A DNA stretch of 64,000 nucleotides from Marinobacter vulgaris (GCF_003344045.1 NZ_QFWX01000001.1:558001-622000); one strand, 5' to 3'. Shown: positions 38,275 through 47,916, counted from the stretch's first letter. A program made the numbers and translations. The notes: generated by a model from the letters alone, not told the origin.

Positions 38275-39839
38275 AAATCCGTTCCCAAGTCGGCATGGTA
38301 CTGAACCTGGACAAGTGCATCGGTTGCCACACCTGTTCAGTTACCTGCAAAAACGTATGGACCAGCCGTGAAGGCATGGAATACGCCTGGTTCAACAACG
38401 TCGAGACCAAGCCCGGTATCGGCTACCCGAAAGAGTGGGAGAACCAGGACAAATGGAAGGGCGGCTGGATGCGTGACAGCTCCGGCAAGATCCGTCCCAA
38501 GATCGGTGGCCGCTTCCGGATCCTGGCGAACATTTTCGCCAACCCGGATCTGCCGCAGATAGACGACTACTACGAGCCGTTTGATTTCGATTACCAGCAC
38601 CTGCATACCGCCGGTGACAGCAAGCACCAGCCGGTGGCGAGGCCACGGTCGCTGATCTCCGGCCAGCGAATGGAGAAAATCGAATGGGGCCCGAACTGGG
38701 AAGAAATTCTCGGTACCGAGTTCGCCAAGCGCCGCAAGGACAAGAACTTCGACCAGGTCCAGGCGGATATCTACGGCCAGTTCGAAAATACATTCATGAT
38801 GTATCTGCCGCGGCTTTGCGAGCACTGCCTGAATCCCACCTGTGTGGCCAGCTGCCCCAGCGGCGCTATCTACAAGCGGGAAGAAGACGGCATCGTCCTG
38901 ATCGACCAGGACAAGTGCCGTGGCTGGCGGATGTGTGTCTCCGGCTGCCCGTACAAGAAGATCTACTTCAACTGGAAAACCGGCAAGTCCGAGAAGTGCA
39001 TCTTCTGCTACCCGCGGATTGAAGCCGGTATGCCGACCGTCTGCTCCGAGACCTGTGTCGGCCGCATCCGCTACCTGGGTGTGCTGCTATACGATGCCGA
39101 CCGCATTGAAGAAGTGGCCAGCACCCCGGGCGAGCACGAGCTGTACGAGAAGCAACTGGAAATCTTCCTGGACCCGAACGATCCCAAGGTGATTGAGCAG
39201 GCGAAGAAAGACGGCATCCCGATGAACGTCATCGAAGCTGCCCAGCGCAGCCCGGTCTACAAAATGGCGGTGGACTGGAAGCTGGCCCTGCCGCTGCATC
39301 CGGAATACCGCACCCTGCCCATGGTCTGGTACGTGCCGCCCCTGAGCCCGATCCAGTCTGCTGCGGAAGCCGGAAAGGTCGAGTTTGACGGCATATTGCC
39401 CAAGATCGAAAGCCTGCGGATTCCGGTCAAGTACCTGGCCAACCTGCTGACGGCGGGTGATGAGAAGCCGATTGTGCTGGCACTCAAGCGGATCATGGCT
39501 ATGCGACTGTACAAGCGGGCCGAAACCGTGGAAGGCCGCGAAGACCTGCGGGCGCTGCAGGAAGTCGGCCTGACCAAGGCCCAGGCCGATGAGATGTACC
39601 GCTACCTGGCGATTGCGGACTATGAGGACCGGTTCGTGATTCCCACCAGCCATCGCGAGCTGGCGAAGGAAGCCTTCCCTGACGCCCACGGCGAGCGCGG
39701 CGGCTGCGGATTCAGCTTCGGCGACGGCTGCAACGGCGACAGCGAGTTCAACATGTTCGGCGGTCGTAAGCAGACCACCAGCATGGTGCAGAAACTGTCT
39801 ACCGTGAAGCAGGTTGACCCGAAACAGCTACAGAAATAA
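38271..39839 (+). CDS. narH: Respiratory nitrate reductase beta subunit
   Basis: A 522-residue electron-transfer subunit. It has four iron-sulfur cysteine groups: CIGCHTCSVTCKNVW, CEHCLNPTCVASCP, CRGWRMCVSGCPYKK (tryptophan in place of a cysteine, giving the [3Fe-4S] cluster) and CIFCYPRIEAGMPTVC. It conducts electrons from NarI to NarG. Translationally coupled to narG; followed after 10 bp by narJ. Confidence 0.97.
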   Translation: MKIRSQVGMVLNLDKCIGCHTCSVTCKNVWTSREGMEYAWFNNVETKPGIGYPKEWENQDKWKGGWMRDSSGKIRPKIGGRFRILANIFANPDLPQIDDYYEPFDFDYQHLHTAGDSKHQPVARPRSLISGQRMEKIEWGPNWEEILGTEFAKRRKDKNFDQVQADIYGQFENTFMMYLPRLCEHCLNPTCVASCPSGAIYKREEDGIVLIDQDKCRGWRMCVSGCPYKKIYFNWKTGKSEKCIFCYPRIEAGMPTVCSETCVGRIRYLGVLLYDADRIEEVASTPGEHELYEKQLEIFLDPNDPKVIEQAKKDGIPMNVIEAAQRSPVYKMAVDWKLALPLHPEYRTLPMVWYVPPLSPIQSAAEAGKVEFDGILPKIESLRIPVKYLANLLTAGDEKPIVLALKRIMAMRLYKRAETVEGREDLRALQEVGLTKAQADEMYRYLAIADYEDRFVIPTSHRELAKEAFPDAHGERGGCGFSFGDGCNGDSEFNMFGGRKQTTSMVQKLSTVKQVDPKQLQK

Positions 39840-39849
39840 GGAGGCCGAG

Positions 39850-40590
39850 ATGCAAGTTTTAAAAGTAATAGCACGGGTGCTTGAGTACCCCACCCAAGAG
39901 CTCCAGGCCTCCAAAGACGCGCTGGTAGCAGCTGTCCTCGAAGACGCCCGGTTGCCAAGGCAGAACAAGGAACAGCTGCTGCGATGTGTCGATCTGGTGT
40001 GCGACGGTGATCTGCTGGACATGCAGGAAAACTACGTGGGCACCTTCGACAAGGGCAGGGCAACGTCCCTGCTGTTGTTCGAACATGTGCACGGCGAGTC
40101 CCGGGACCGTGGTCAGGCGATGGTGGATCTGATGGAGCAGTATCGCGCCAACGGCCTGGAGATCGATGCCAAGGAACTGCCGGATTATCTGCCGCTGTTC
40201 CTGGAGTATCTCTCCACACGGCCCTGGGAAGAGATCAAGAACTGGCTGGAAGATATCCACCATATTCTCGGACTTCTGGGAGAGAGACTTTACCAGCGAG
40301 AGAGTCTCTACCACGTGCTGATGGATTCGCTGCTGGTGCTGTCTGGCCGTGAGGCCAATCGCCAGGAGCTGGCACAGATCGTCGCCGCGGAAGAGCGCGA
40401 CGATACGCCGGAGGCGCTGGACAAGGTGTGGGAAGAGGAAATGGTGAAGTTTGTGGACGATCAGGGAAGTTCCTGCAGTACGGGGGGCGTTGTTGGCCAG
40501 CGCCGCCGCGAACTGGAGCAGACTCAGACCATCCATCTCGCCGATCAGCTGATGACGGATGCTATGCCCCGTCAGGCAGGAGGCGCCTGA
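39850..40590 (+). CDS. narJ: Nitrate reductase molybdenum cofactor assembly chaperone
   Basis: A 246-residue chaperone starting at ATG 39850 with AAGGAGG before it. The first part (LKVIARVLEYPTQELQ, YVGTFDKGRATSLLLFEHVH, DYLPLFLEYLS) matches the NarJ/TorD-type helical fold. It binds the NarG N-terminus until cofactor is inserted and is not in the final enzyme. Confidence 0.95.
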   Translation: MQVLKVIARVLEYPTQELQASKDALVAAVLEDARLPRQNKEQLLRCVDLVCDGDLLDMQENYVGTFDKGRATSLLLFEHVHGESRDRGQAMVDLMEQYRANGLEIDAKELPDYLPLFLEYLSTRPWEEIKNWLEDIHHILGLLGERLYQRESLYHVLMDSLLVLSGREANRQELAQIVAAEERDDTPEALDKVWEEEMVKFVDDQGSSCSTGGVVGQRRRELEQTQTIHLADQLMTDAMPRQAGGA

Positions 40591-40610
40591 GGGCGCAGGA
40601 GGAAACTGAA

Positions 40611-41291
40611 ATGATGTCCTATCTGAATACACTGTTTTTCGGGGTTTACCCGTACATCGCCCTGGCCGTGCTGGTTTTCGGTACCTGGGCCCGATACGAC
40701 CAGGGCCAGTTCACCTGGAAGGCTCACTCCAGCCAGATGCTGCGCAAGAAAAACATGGTCCTGGCCAGTGTGCTGTTCCATGTGGGTGTGCTGGTGATCT
40801 TCTTTGGTCATCTGGTAGGTCTGCTGACGCCCCACGCGCTCTATGAGCCGTTCATGACACCGGGCACCAAACAGATCCTGGCGATTGTGGTTGGCGGTAT
40901 TGCCGGAGTCATGGCCATCATCGGTGGCGGCATGCTGGCCTGGCGCCGGCTGACCGACCCCCGCATCAAGGCCAGCAGCACCTTTGCGGACAACATGATC
41001 ATCATCATCCTGGTCATCCAGCTGGTGCTGGGCATGCTCACCATCCTGCCCACCATGGGTCATCTGGATGGCAGCACCATGCTCAAGTTCTCCGCGTGGG
41101 CCCAGGGCATCGTCACCCTTCAGGGCGGCGTGGCAGGCTACATCGCTGATGTGCACTGGATCTACAAGACCCATATCTTCCTGGGCCTGACCATCTTTGT
41201 ACTGTTCCCGTTTACCCGCCTGGTGCACATGCTCAGCGTGCCGGTGGAGTATTTCGGACGGAAGTACCAGGTGGTGCGCAAGCGCGCTTGA
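40611..41291 (+). CDS. narI: Respiratory nitrate reductase gamma subunit (cytochrome b)
   Basis: A 226-residue membrane protein with five helices, starting at ATG 40611 (a second ATG follows at once; GGAGGAAA upstream). Histidines in VLFHVGVLVIFFGHLVGL and in HWIYKTHIFLG with FPFTRLVHMLS are the diheme ligands. It oxidises quinol and passes electrons to NarH. The operon continues to ppiC beyond a strong hairpin. Confidence 0.96.
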   Translation: MMSYLNTLFFGVYPYIALAVLVFGTWARYDQGQFTWKAHSSQMLRKKNMVLASVLFHVGVLVIFFGHLVGLLTPHALYEPFMTPGTKQILAIVVGGIAGVMAIIGGGMLAWRRLTDPRIKASSTFADNMIIIILVIQLVLGMLTILPTMGHLDGSTMLKFSAWAQGIVTLQGGVAGYIADVHWIYKTHIFLGLTIFVLFPFTRLVHMLSVPVEYFGRKYQVVRKRA

Positions 41292-41304
41292 TGCAACTGA
41301 AAAC

Positions 41305-41333
41305 GGGGTCAGATGAAAGCTTCATCTGACCCC
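41305..41333 (+). repeat. Perfect 13-bp hairpin between narI and ppiC
   Basis: GGGGTCAGATGAA (41305-41317) pairs fully with TTCATCTGACCCC (41321-41333) across three bases. No T-run follows, so it may attenuate or protect mRNA, setting ppiC below narGHJI. The sequence resembles short palindromes that recur in marine gammaproteobacteria; a shorter related repeat is at 21666-21686. Confidence 0.6.
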
Positions 41334-41354
41334 ATGTTCACTGAGGTTATCACT

Positions 41355-42161
41355 ATGCAACTCATACCCGTCGGCGAAGCCGAAAAACCCAGAAACCAGT
41401 TCCCGCCGGTCTACGTGGGCGACATCCTGATAGAGGAAGACGACATCGCCCGGGAAATGCAGCACCACCGGGCCGAAGAAGTCGCCGAAGCCTGGCACGA
41501 AGCCGCCAAAAGCCTCGTCATCCGCGAACTCCTCCTGCAACAGGCCAGCCGCCTGAACCTGGAAGAGATTGCCGACGAAGAAGACCGCATTGCCCGTGTA
41601 CTGGAACTGGAACTCAACGTCCCCGACCCCGGCGAGCAGGACTGTGAACGCTTCTACGCCGCCAACCCCGGTCGCTTCCGCAGCCCCACCCTGATGGCCG
41701 TCAGCCATATCCTCCTCGCTGCGGCCCCGGACGACGTCCAGGAGCGCATGCGCCAGGAAGAGGCAGGCAGACAGCTCATGTCCTCACTGCTCGACGGCCG
41801 TGCCCAGTTTGCGGAGCTTGCCAAGCAGTACTCCGCCTGCGAATCCCGCCACCAGGGCGGCAGTCTGGGCCAGATCAGCAGGGGCCAGACCGTCGAAGAA
41901 TTCGAACGCCCGGTGTTGTCCCTCCAGGAAGGCCTCAACCCGGAACTGATCGAAACCCGCTACGGCTGGCACATCGTAAGAGTCGACCAACGCATCGACG
42001 GCGAACAGCTGCCCTATGAGCATGTGAAACCCCAGATACGGCAGTATCTGAGCGAAAGCGTCACCAGACGGGCGTTCCGTCAGTACCTTCAGGTTCTGGC
42101 AGCGGAAACCGGTGTTGAGGGAGTCGACATGGAAATACCCGACTCACCACTGATGCAGTAA
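41355..42161 (+). CDS. PpiC-type peptidyl-prolyl cis-trans isomerase (nar-associated)
   Basis: A 268-residue protein starting at ATG 41355 (GAGG at 41343-41346); an ATG at 41313 lies in frame but inside the preceding hairpin. The parvulin domain has VSHILLAAAPDDVQ, FAELAKQYSACESR, GGSLGQISRGQTVEEFE and ETRYGWHIVRVDQ. No signal peptide, so it is cytoplasmic, like NifM. A parvulin follows narGHJI in pseudomonads as well and is thought to help nitrate reductase folding; that role is inferred. Confidence 0.88.
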   Translation: MQLIPVGEAEKPRNQFPPVYVGDILIEEDDIAREMQHHRAEEVAEAWHEAAKSLVIRELLLQQASRLNLEEIADEEDRIARVLELELNVPDPGEQDCERFYAANPGRFRSPTLMAVSHILLAAAPDDVQERMRQEEAGRQLMSSLLDGRAQFAELAKQYSACESRHQGGSLGQISRGQTVEEFERPVLSLQEGLNPELIETRYGWHIVRVDQRIDGEQLPYEHVKPQIRQYLSESVTRRAFRQYLQVLAAETGVEGVDMEIPDSPLMQ

Positions 42162-42189
42162 GCGGGGCGACAACGGTAACGTTCGGAGG

Positions 42190-42380
42190 GCGGTAGCCCC
42201 CTTCTTCCCAAAACTGTGCGGAGCCATGGGTGAAGAGCGAATAGCTCTTCACGGGCTGGCCACGGATGGCCTGCCCAGGACCCTCAGCGCGACGCAGGAG
42301 CGATAAGCGCTGAGGGGCGAAGCTCAAGCGTCACAGGGACGTGCCGCAAGGAGCGTGTTTTTGGAAAGAGGCTCCCCGCC
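42190..42380. repeat. Long hairpin element, copy B (degenerate, nested)
   Basis: Imperfect outer arms near 42190-42215 and 42357-42380 share ccaaaac/gtttttgg cores. Inside are two perfect hairpins: TGAAGAGC/GCTCTTCA (42231-42251) and CCCTCAGCGC/GCGCTGAGGG (42281-42290, 42307-42316). It has gtgcggagccatggg and cacagggacgt, matching loops of the other copies. Lies between ppiC and dnr. Confidence 0.65.
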
Positions 42381-42403
42381 AGGCTATGCACCAAAGCCCT
42401 TCT

Positions 42404-42417
42404 TTGAGGCAAATCAA
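42404..42417 (+). promoter_or_regulatory. Fnr/Anr-type box upstream of dnr
   Basis: TTGAG-GCAA-ATCAA matches TTGAT-N4-ATCAA at 9 of 10 positions, about 112 bp before the dnr ATG. With a possible -10 TATAAA at 42483-42488 it would centre near -84, a class I activator position. Anr control of dnr is known in pseudomonads. Confidence 0.65.
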
Positions 42418-42497
42418 TTACTCAGAAATAGCCCCTCAACTACCCCCATAGAGGGAGCGATTTTCCCCTCAAGCCCCATTACTATAAAACCAGATAT

Positions 42498-42520
42498 GAA
42501 ATGCATTATTAATGCAGGGG
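42498..42520 (+). promoter_or_regulatory. Candidate NsrR-type palindrome in the dnr leader
   Basis: A perfect TGCATTA-T-TAATGCA (42502-42516) matches the core of the NsrR consensus, but outer positions are poor. It lies 10 bp after a TATAAA and just ahead of the dnr ATG, so it would act as a roadblock or occlude translation. Confidence 0.42.
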
Positions 42521-42528
42521 CAGACACC

Positions 42529-43278
42529 ATGGCACTGATACAAACCGCCGAAACGCGCTACAGCAAACCGGTACTGGTTGCCGTCAACAAACTCATAAAC
42601 GAAGACGACCAGCTGGCCCCCATGCGCCAACATGCACTCTTCTCATCGCTGAGCGACGACGACCTCACCGCACTGTTGCGACAATCCAGACGCCTGCGCC
42701 TGGGTCATCACCAGTTGCTCTACCGCCAGGACATGCCCGCTCACCACTTCTTCTTCGTGGTATCCGGTCGGCTCCGCCTTTACCGCCTCGACGCCTCCGG
42801 CATAGACCGCACACTGGACAGCATTGCTCCCGGTGACTGCTTCGCCGAGGTCATGATCTATGCAGATCCGGCCCGGTACGCCTGTTACGCCGAAGCACTG
42901 AAATCCAGCGAAGTGCTGATGATACCCGTCAAGGTTTACCAGGAACTGCTGGAAAGGAAGCCCGAATACACTCAGGCAGCACTTCGCCATTATGCCAGGC
43001 GCGCCGTGGCGCGCTTCCATGACCTGGAAATCATGACCGTCCAGAGTGCCCGTGACCGTCTGATCCGTTACCTGATCGACCTGTTGCCAAGCGGAGCGGA
43101 ACAGGGTGGCGAAGTGGAATTGCCATTGCCGAAATGCCTGGTTGCGTCACGGCTTGCCATGCAGCCGGAAACCTTCTCAAGGATTCTGGCAGACCTGAAA
43201 TCGAATGGCCTCGTCCGCGTTAACCGCAGCCGGGTGTTCATTTCCGACCCCGCGCGGCTGATTCAGATCAGCCAGTAA
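42529..43278 (+). CDS. dnr: Crp/Fnr-family denitrification regulator, Dnr-like
   Basis: A 249-residue protein starting at ATG 42529; a second ATG at 42496 would add 11 residues. It has a cyclic-nucleotide-type sensor domain (YRQDMPAHHFFFVVSGRLRL), a long dimer helix and a winged HTH with CLVASRLAMQPETFSRILA. The ExxSR residues (ETFSR) predict recognition of TTGAT half-sites. It lacks the N-terminal cysteine cluster of Fnr/Anr, fitting Dnr, which senses NO through heme. Position between nar and nos supports this. Confidence 0.85.
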   Translation: MALIQTAETRYSKPVLVAVNKLINEDDQLAPMRQHALFSSLSDDDLTALLRQSRRLRLGHHQLLYRQDMPAHHFFFVVSGRLRLYRLDASGIDRTLDSIAPGDCFAEVMIYADPARYACYAEALKSSEVLMIPVKVYQELLERKPEYTQAALRHYARRAVARFHDLEIMTVQSARDRLIRYLIDLLPSGAEQGGEVELPLPKCLVASRLAMQPETFSRILADLKSNGLVRVNRSRVFISDPARLIQISQ

Positions 43279-43300
43279 TTAGTCAAAGCAGGAACCCCTG

Positions 43301-43702
43301 ATGATCTCTAGCTATACCGATTTGCTCAAAGCTGCGGATGCTGAACCCGAGCCCCAGCGACTGTTGTTTGTATTCTGCCGCGCCGAGCTGCCGGACGATG
43401 CGTCAGAAGCCGAGAGGGCAGGATTTGCCAACGGCGAGGGTGGCGCCCTGACACCCGTGGTGTGTGTCGACAAAGCGCCCGAGGAAGTCAGTAACTTTGA
43501 GGCGCTGGTGGATGAGTCCCGCCAGACCGGGCAGGCCTGGGATGTGGTGTTCGTCGCTGCCATGTCCGGCCGTGGCGGGACGGCACCGTCGTCTGATGAG
43601 GCGCAGCAGCCCCTCACCATGATGGTGGAGTCCATCCGCCTGGGCCACGTAGGAAATTATTTGCCGCTGGACAGTAAAGGCCAGGCAGTCGCCCTGGGGT
43701 AA
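43301..43702 (+). CDS. Conserved small protein of unknown function between dnr and nosR
   Basis: A 133-residue cytoplasmic protein, MISSYTDLLKAADAEPEPQR onward, with FVFCRAELPDD, GEGGALTPVVCVDKAPEE and VVFVAAMSGRGG. I recall closely similar proteins in pseudomonads, sometimes labelled ribonucleotide reductase alpha subunit; nothing here (size, motifs) supports that name. It starts 22 bp after dnr, and nosR follows 52 bp later, so it is probably co-transcribed with dnr. Confidence 0.7.
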   Translation: MISSYTDLLKAADAEPEPQRLLFVFCRAELPDDASEAERAGFANGEGGALTPVVCVDKAPEEVSNFEALVDESRQTGQAWDVVFVAAMSGRGGTAPSSDEAQQPLTMMVESIRLGHVGNYLPLDSKGQAVALG

Positions 43703-43754
43703 CCCGGTTAGAAGGGTATTTGAAGTTTTTGTTGTATTGGTCCCCGGGGGTGTC

Positions 43755-45914
43755 GTGAATTTTATAAAGCATGCTGTCATATCAATTCTGGGAGTGGTTG
43801 GCCTTGGCCTGATGCCAGTGGCAACTGCAATAGCGGCAGCTCCCGAGGAATACGAACCCCTCGCGGCGCGTCAGGTAATCCAGAAGGCCTTCCCCTCTGT
43901 CGATGACATATCTCCGCGGGAGGACAACCGCGCAATCCAGGAACTCCGCCGTGGCGAGGAGCTTCTGGGTTACGCCTATCAGACTCTTGACTTCGTGCAG
44001 ACGCCTGCCTATTCCGGCAAACCCCTGAATGCCATGGTCGTGCTTGATACCGAGGGCGAGATCCAGGGCGCGCGGGTGATACACCACGATGAGCCGATCC
44101 TGCTGATCGGCATCCCCGAAATCAAGATGCATGAATTCACCGACCAGTACGTCGGCCTCAAGGCAGACCAGAGAGTCACGGTGGGCGGCAAGTCCTCGGA
44201 ACGCCGCATTGCCGTGGACGGCCTCTCCGGCGCCACGGTCACGGTAATGGTGATCAACGAAGTCATCATGAAAACCGCTCACCGGATCGGTGCCGAGCTG
44301 GGCCTGGTTGAAGGCGGAAAGGACTCACGACCACCAGTGGCGGAAGTCCACACCGATGAGTTCACGGAAAAAAGCTGGGGAGAACTGACCGGTGATGGCT
44401 CTATCCGTCGTCTACTTGTGACCCGGGGGCAGGTAGACGATGCCTTCGAGGGAACCGGGGCAGAAGGTATTGACGAGGCCGCTCCCGACGAGCGCGATGA
44501 GGCGCTGATCGATCTCTACACCGGTTATCTGAACGTACCCACCATCGGCAGGAACCTGCTTGGTGAAGACCAGTACCAGTGGCTGATGTCGGAGCTGCAG
44601 GAGGGCGAGCACGCCATTGCAGTGATGGCGAGCGGGGAATACTCCTTCAAGGGTTCTGGCTACGTGCGCGGCGGTATTTTCGATCGCGTCCAGGTTCGCC
44701 AGTTTGGCGACACCTTCAACTTCCGGGATCTGGACTTCTATCGCCTGAGTGACGTTTATGCCGAGGGTATGCCGGATTTCTCCGAAATGGCGATCTTCAT
44801 CATCCGGCAGCAGTACAATTTCGACCCGGGCACGCCCTGGTCGCTGGAGCTGTCCGTCAAGCGCCAGACCGGCCCACTGGACAGCGAGTTCGCCGTATTC
44901 CCGCTGGAATATCAGCTGCCGGACCAATACTACACCCGGCCAGAAGTGGAGCTGAGCGAGGAAGATTGGCTGGAAACCCAGCCCCTGTGGGTGCAGGTGT
45001 GGTATCAGCGCCAGTTCCAGGTCATTGTTCTGGGCATTGGTATTGGCGTTCTCATGTTCATCCTGTTTTTCCAGGACTGGCTGGTCAAAAAGCCGAAAGT
45101 AACCCGCTGGATACGCCACGCCTTTCTGACCTATACCCTGTTCTTCATTGGCTGGTATGCCCTGGGGCAGCTGTCCATTGTCAATGTACTGACATTCGTC
45201 AATAGCCTGATCAGCGGCTTCCAGTGGGAAACCTTCCTTGTCGATCCGGTGATATTCATTCTCTGGGCAACGGTCGCCGGCATTGTTCTGCTGTGGGGGC
45301 GGGCTGTCTACTGTGGCTGGCTCTGCCCGTTCGGAGCACTGCAGGAGCTGGTAAACGAAATTGCCCGCAAGCTGAAAGTGCCACAGTACACGGTGCCTTT
45401 TGCTATCCATGAACGCCTCTGGGCCATCAAGTACATCGTTCTGCTGGTGCTGTTTGGTGTATCCCTGGATTCGCTCGCAACCGCCGAGAAGATGGCCGAA
45501 ATCGAGCCGTTCAAGACGGCCATCACCCTGCGCTTTGACCGCAGCTGGCCGTTCGTTACCTATGCCGTGCTGCTGATCGTGGTGAATCTGTTCACCCGCA
45601 AGGTCTTCTGTCGCTACATGTGCCCTCTGGGCGCGGCGCTGGCGTTACCCACCAAGTTGAGGGTTTTTGACTGGCTGAAGCGTCGTAAAGAGTGCGGAAA
45701 CCCCTGCCGGCTGTGCGACCACGAATGCGAGGTACAGGCCATCCATCCGGACGGCACCATCAATTACCAGGAGTGCCACTACTGCCTGGATTGCCAGATG
45801 ACCTACTTCGATGACAAGAAATGCCCACCGCTGATTGTTAAACGCCGCGGTAAGCGCCGTGGCCATAACGCACCGGGCCATCCGGAGCAGATACCGGTTA
45901 CCCAGGTGACATAA
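43755..45914 (+). CDS. nosR: NosR, membrane flavo-iron-sulfur protein for nitrous oxide reduction
   Basis: A 719-residue protein starting at GTG 43755 (run of G at 43744-43750); a TTG at 43737 is an alternative. A signal sequence leads to a periplasmic FMN domain with the flavinylation motif DGLSGATVT, several membrane helices, the two CxxxCP motifs CGWLCPFGALQEL and CRYMCPLGAALAL, and a ferredoxin-like C-terminus (CGNPCRLCDHECEV; CHYCLDCQ). NosR carries electrons to NosZ and is needed for its activity. Confidence 0.95.
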   Translation: MNFIKHAVISILGVVGLGLMPVATAIAAAPEEYEPLAARQVIQKAFPSVDDISPREDNRAIQELRRGEELLGYAYQTLDFVQTPAYSGKPLNAMVVLDTEGEIQGARVIHHDEPILLIGIPEIKMHEFTDQYVGLKADQRVTVGGKSSERRIAVDGLSGATVTVMVINEVIMKTAHRIGAELGLVEGGKDSRPPVAEVHTDEFTEKSWGELTGDGSIRRLLVTRGQVDDAFEGTGAEGIDEAAPDERDEALIDLYTGYLNVPTIGRNLLGEDQYQWLMSELQEGEHAIAVMASGEYSFKGSGYVRGGIFDRVQVRQFGDTFNFRDLDFYRLSDVYAEGMPDFSEMAIFIIRQQYNFDPGTPWSLELSVKRQTGPLDSEFAVFPLEYQLPDQYYTRPEVELSEEDWLETQPLWVQVWYQRQFQVIVLGIGIGVLMFILFFQDWLVKKPKVTRWIRHAFLTYTLFFIGWYALGQLSIVNVLTFVNSLISGFQWETFLVDPVIFILWATVAGIVLLWGRAVYCGWLCPFGALQELVNEIARKLKVPQYTVPFAIHERLWAIKYIVLLVLFGVSLDSLATAEKMAEIEPFKTAITLRFDRSWPFVTYAVLLIVVNLFTRKVFCRYMCPLGAALALPTKLRVFDWLKRRKECGNPCRLCDHECEVQAIHPDGTINYQECHYCLDCQMTYFDDKKCPPLIVKRRGKRRGHNAPGHPEQIPVTQVT

Positions 45915-45970
45915 GAAAAGCAGGAAGAAGAAACGCAATACCGCCATGACCAACAACGGAGTTGGATGCT

Positions 45971-47860
45971 ATGAAAAAGAAAGAAGAGCTAGGTAACAAT
46001 GCACCGGAAGAGAGCGGACTGAGCCGCCGTAAATTCCTGGGTGCAACCGCAATTGCCGGTGCCGTGGGCGCTACCGGCCTGGGTGGCGCCGTGATGACCC
46101 GGGAGTCCTGGGCTGCCGCTGTCAAGGACGCCCAGAACAAGGTTCACGTTGCCCCGGGCGAACTGGACGAATATTACGGTTTCTGGAGCGGCGGCCACCA
46201 GGGAGAGGTTCGTGTTCTTGGTGTGCCGTCCATGCGTGAGCTGATGCGCATCCCTGTGTTCAACGTGGATTCGGCCACCGGCTGGGGTATCACCAATGAA
46301 AGCAAGGAGATCCTTGGCGGCGATCGGCAGTACCTGAATGGTGACTGTCACCACCCTCATATTTCCATGGAAGACGGGCGTTACGACGGCAAGTATCTGT
46401 TCATCAACGACAAGGCCAACAGCCGTATTGCCCGTATCCGCCTGGATATCATGAAGACGGACAAGATTACGCACATCCCGAACGTGCAGGCGATTCACGG
46501 TCTGCGGCTGCAGAAAGTGCCTCGCACCAAATATGTCTTCTGTAACGCGGAATTTGTCATTCCACACCCGAATGACGGCAGCGATTTCAGTCTGAAAAAC
46601 AGCTACACCATGTTCAGCGCTGTTGATGCGGACACCATGGAAGTGGCGTGGCAGGTGATTGTGGACGGCAACCTGGATAATACCGATGCTGACTACACTG
46701 GCAAGTACGTTGCTTCCACCTGCTACAACTCGGAGAAAGCGGCGGAGCTGGCGGGCACAATGCGCAACGATCGCGACTGGGTCGTGGTGTTTAACGTTGA
46801 ACGTATTGAAGCCGCCATCAAGGCAGGCAACTTCAAGACCATCGGTGATTCCGAGGTGCCTGTAGTGGACGGGCGTAGTGAATCCGAACTCACCCGTTAC
46901 ATTCCGGTTGCCAAGAACCCTCACGGCCTGAACACCTCTCCGGACGGCAAATACTTCATTGCCAACGGTAAGCTGTCGCCGACCTGTTCCGTTATCCAGA
47001 TCGACAAGCTGGATGATCTGTTCGACAACAGGATTGAACTGCGCGAAACCATTGTTGCCGAGCCGGAGCTGGGCCTCGGACCGCTGCACACCACCTATGA
47101 CGGTCGTGGCAACGCCTATACCACGCTGTTTATCGACAGCCAGGTGGTCAAGTGGAACGTCGCCGATGCCATCAGGCATTACAACGGTGAAGATGTTAAT
47201 TACATCCGTCAGAAGCTCGACGTTCATTACCAGCCCGGCCACAACCATGCGTCGCTGACCGAATCCCGGGATGCCGATGGCAAATGGCTGGTGGTTCTGT
47301 CGAAGTTCTCCAAGGACCGTTTCCTGCCGGTAGGGCCGCTGCATCCCGAAAATGATCAGCTGATCGATATTTCCGGTGAGGAGATGAAGCTGGTTCATGA
47401 CGGCCCCGCGTTCGCGGAACCGCACGACTGTATCCTGATTCGTCGTGACCAGATCAAGACCAAGAAGATCTACACCCGGGACGATCCCTTCTTTGCCAGC
47501 GCAAGGGCTCAGGCCGAGAAGGACGGCATCACACTGGAAGCTGCCAATGAGATGGTCCGTGACGGCAACAAGGTCCGGGTCTACATGACCTCGGTGGCGC
47601 CCCAGTTCGGCACTACGGAGTTCAAGGTCAAGGAAGGTGATGAGGTTACGGTGTATGTGACCAACCTGGATTCCATTGAGGATGTGTCTCACGGGTTTGT
47701 GATGGTGAATCACGGTGTGAGCATGGAGATCAGTCCGCAGCAGACGTCTTCAGTGACCTTTACCGCGGGTAAGCCGGGGGTTTACTGGTACTACTGCAGT
47801 TGGTTCTGTCATGCGTTGCACATGGAGATGGGTGGTCGCATGTTGGTGGAGAAGGCCTGA
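45971..47860 (+). CDS. nosZ: Nitrous oxide reductase
   Basis: A 629-residue copper enzyme starting at ATG 45971. A twin-arginine signal ([19 protein letters not shown]) places it in the periplasm, marking clade I. A seven-bladed propeller with the CuZ histidines (GDCHHPH; NPHGLN; GHNHASL; FAEPHDC) is followed by a cupredoxin domain with the CuA site [20 protein letters not shown]. It reduces N2O to N2. A UUCG-loop hairpin and hairpin element C separate it from nosD. Confidence 0.97.
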   Translation: MKKKEELGNNAPEESGLSRRKFLGATAIAGAVGATGLGGAVMTRESWAAAVKDAQNKVHVAPGELDEYYGFWSGGHQGEVRVLGVPSMRELMRIPVFNVDSATGWGITNESKEILGGDRQYLNGDCHHPHISMEDGRYDGKYLFINDKANSRIARIRLDIMKTDKITHIPNVQAIHGLRLQKVPRTKYVFCNAEFVIPHPNDGSDFSLKNSYTMFSAVDADTMEVAWQVIVDGNLDNTDADYTGKYVASTCYNSEKAAELAGTMRNDRDWVVVFNVERIEAAIKAGNFKTIGDSEVPVVDGRSESELTRYIPVAKNPHGLNTSPDGKYFIANGKLSPTCSVIQIDKLDDLFDNRIELRETIVAEPELGLGPLHTTYDGRGNAYTTLFIDSQVVKWNVADAIRHYNGEDVNYIRQKLDVHYQPGHNHASLTESRDADGKWLVVLSKFSKDRFLPVGPLHPENDQLIDISGEEMKLVHDGPAFAEPHDCILIRRDQIKTKKIYTRDDPFFASARAQAEKDGITLEAANEMVRDGNKVRVYMTSVAPQFGTTEFKVKEGDEVTVYVTNLDSIEDVSHGFVMVNHGVSMEISPQQTSSVTFTAGKPGVYWYYCSWFCHALHMEMGGRMLVEKA

Positions 47861-47887
47861 CCTTCTGTTGGCTGATCCTGGGTTGAG

Positions 47888-47901
47888 GCTCCTTCGGGAG
47901 C
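47888..47901 (+). terminator. UUCG-loop hairpin after nosZ
   Basis: GCTCC-TTCG-GGAGC lies 28 bp after the nosZ stop. The very stable tetraloop is not followed by a T-run, so it more likely guards the nosZ mRNA 3' end or reduces read-through into nosDFYL. Confidence 0.5.
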
Positions 47902-47916
47902 TTCAGCCTGGGAGAA

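Noticed and set aside
45989..47713. 574-residue ORF antisense to nosZ
   Set aside because: Shadow of nosZ; composition rich in His/Arg/Gly and no family.
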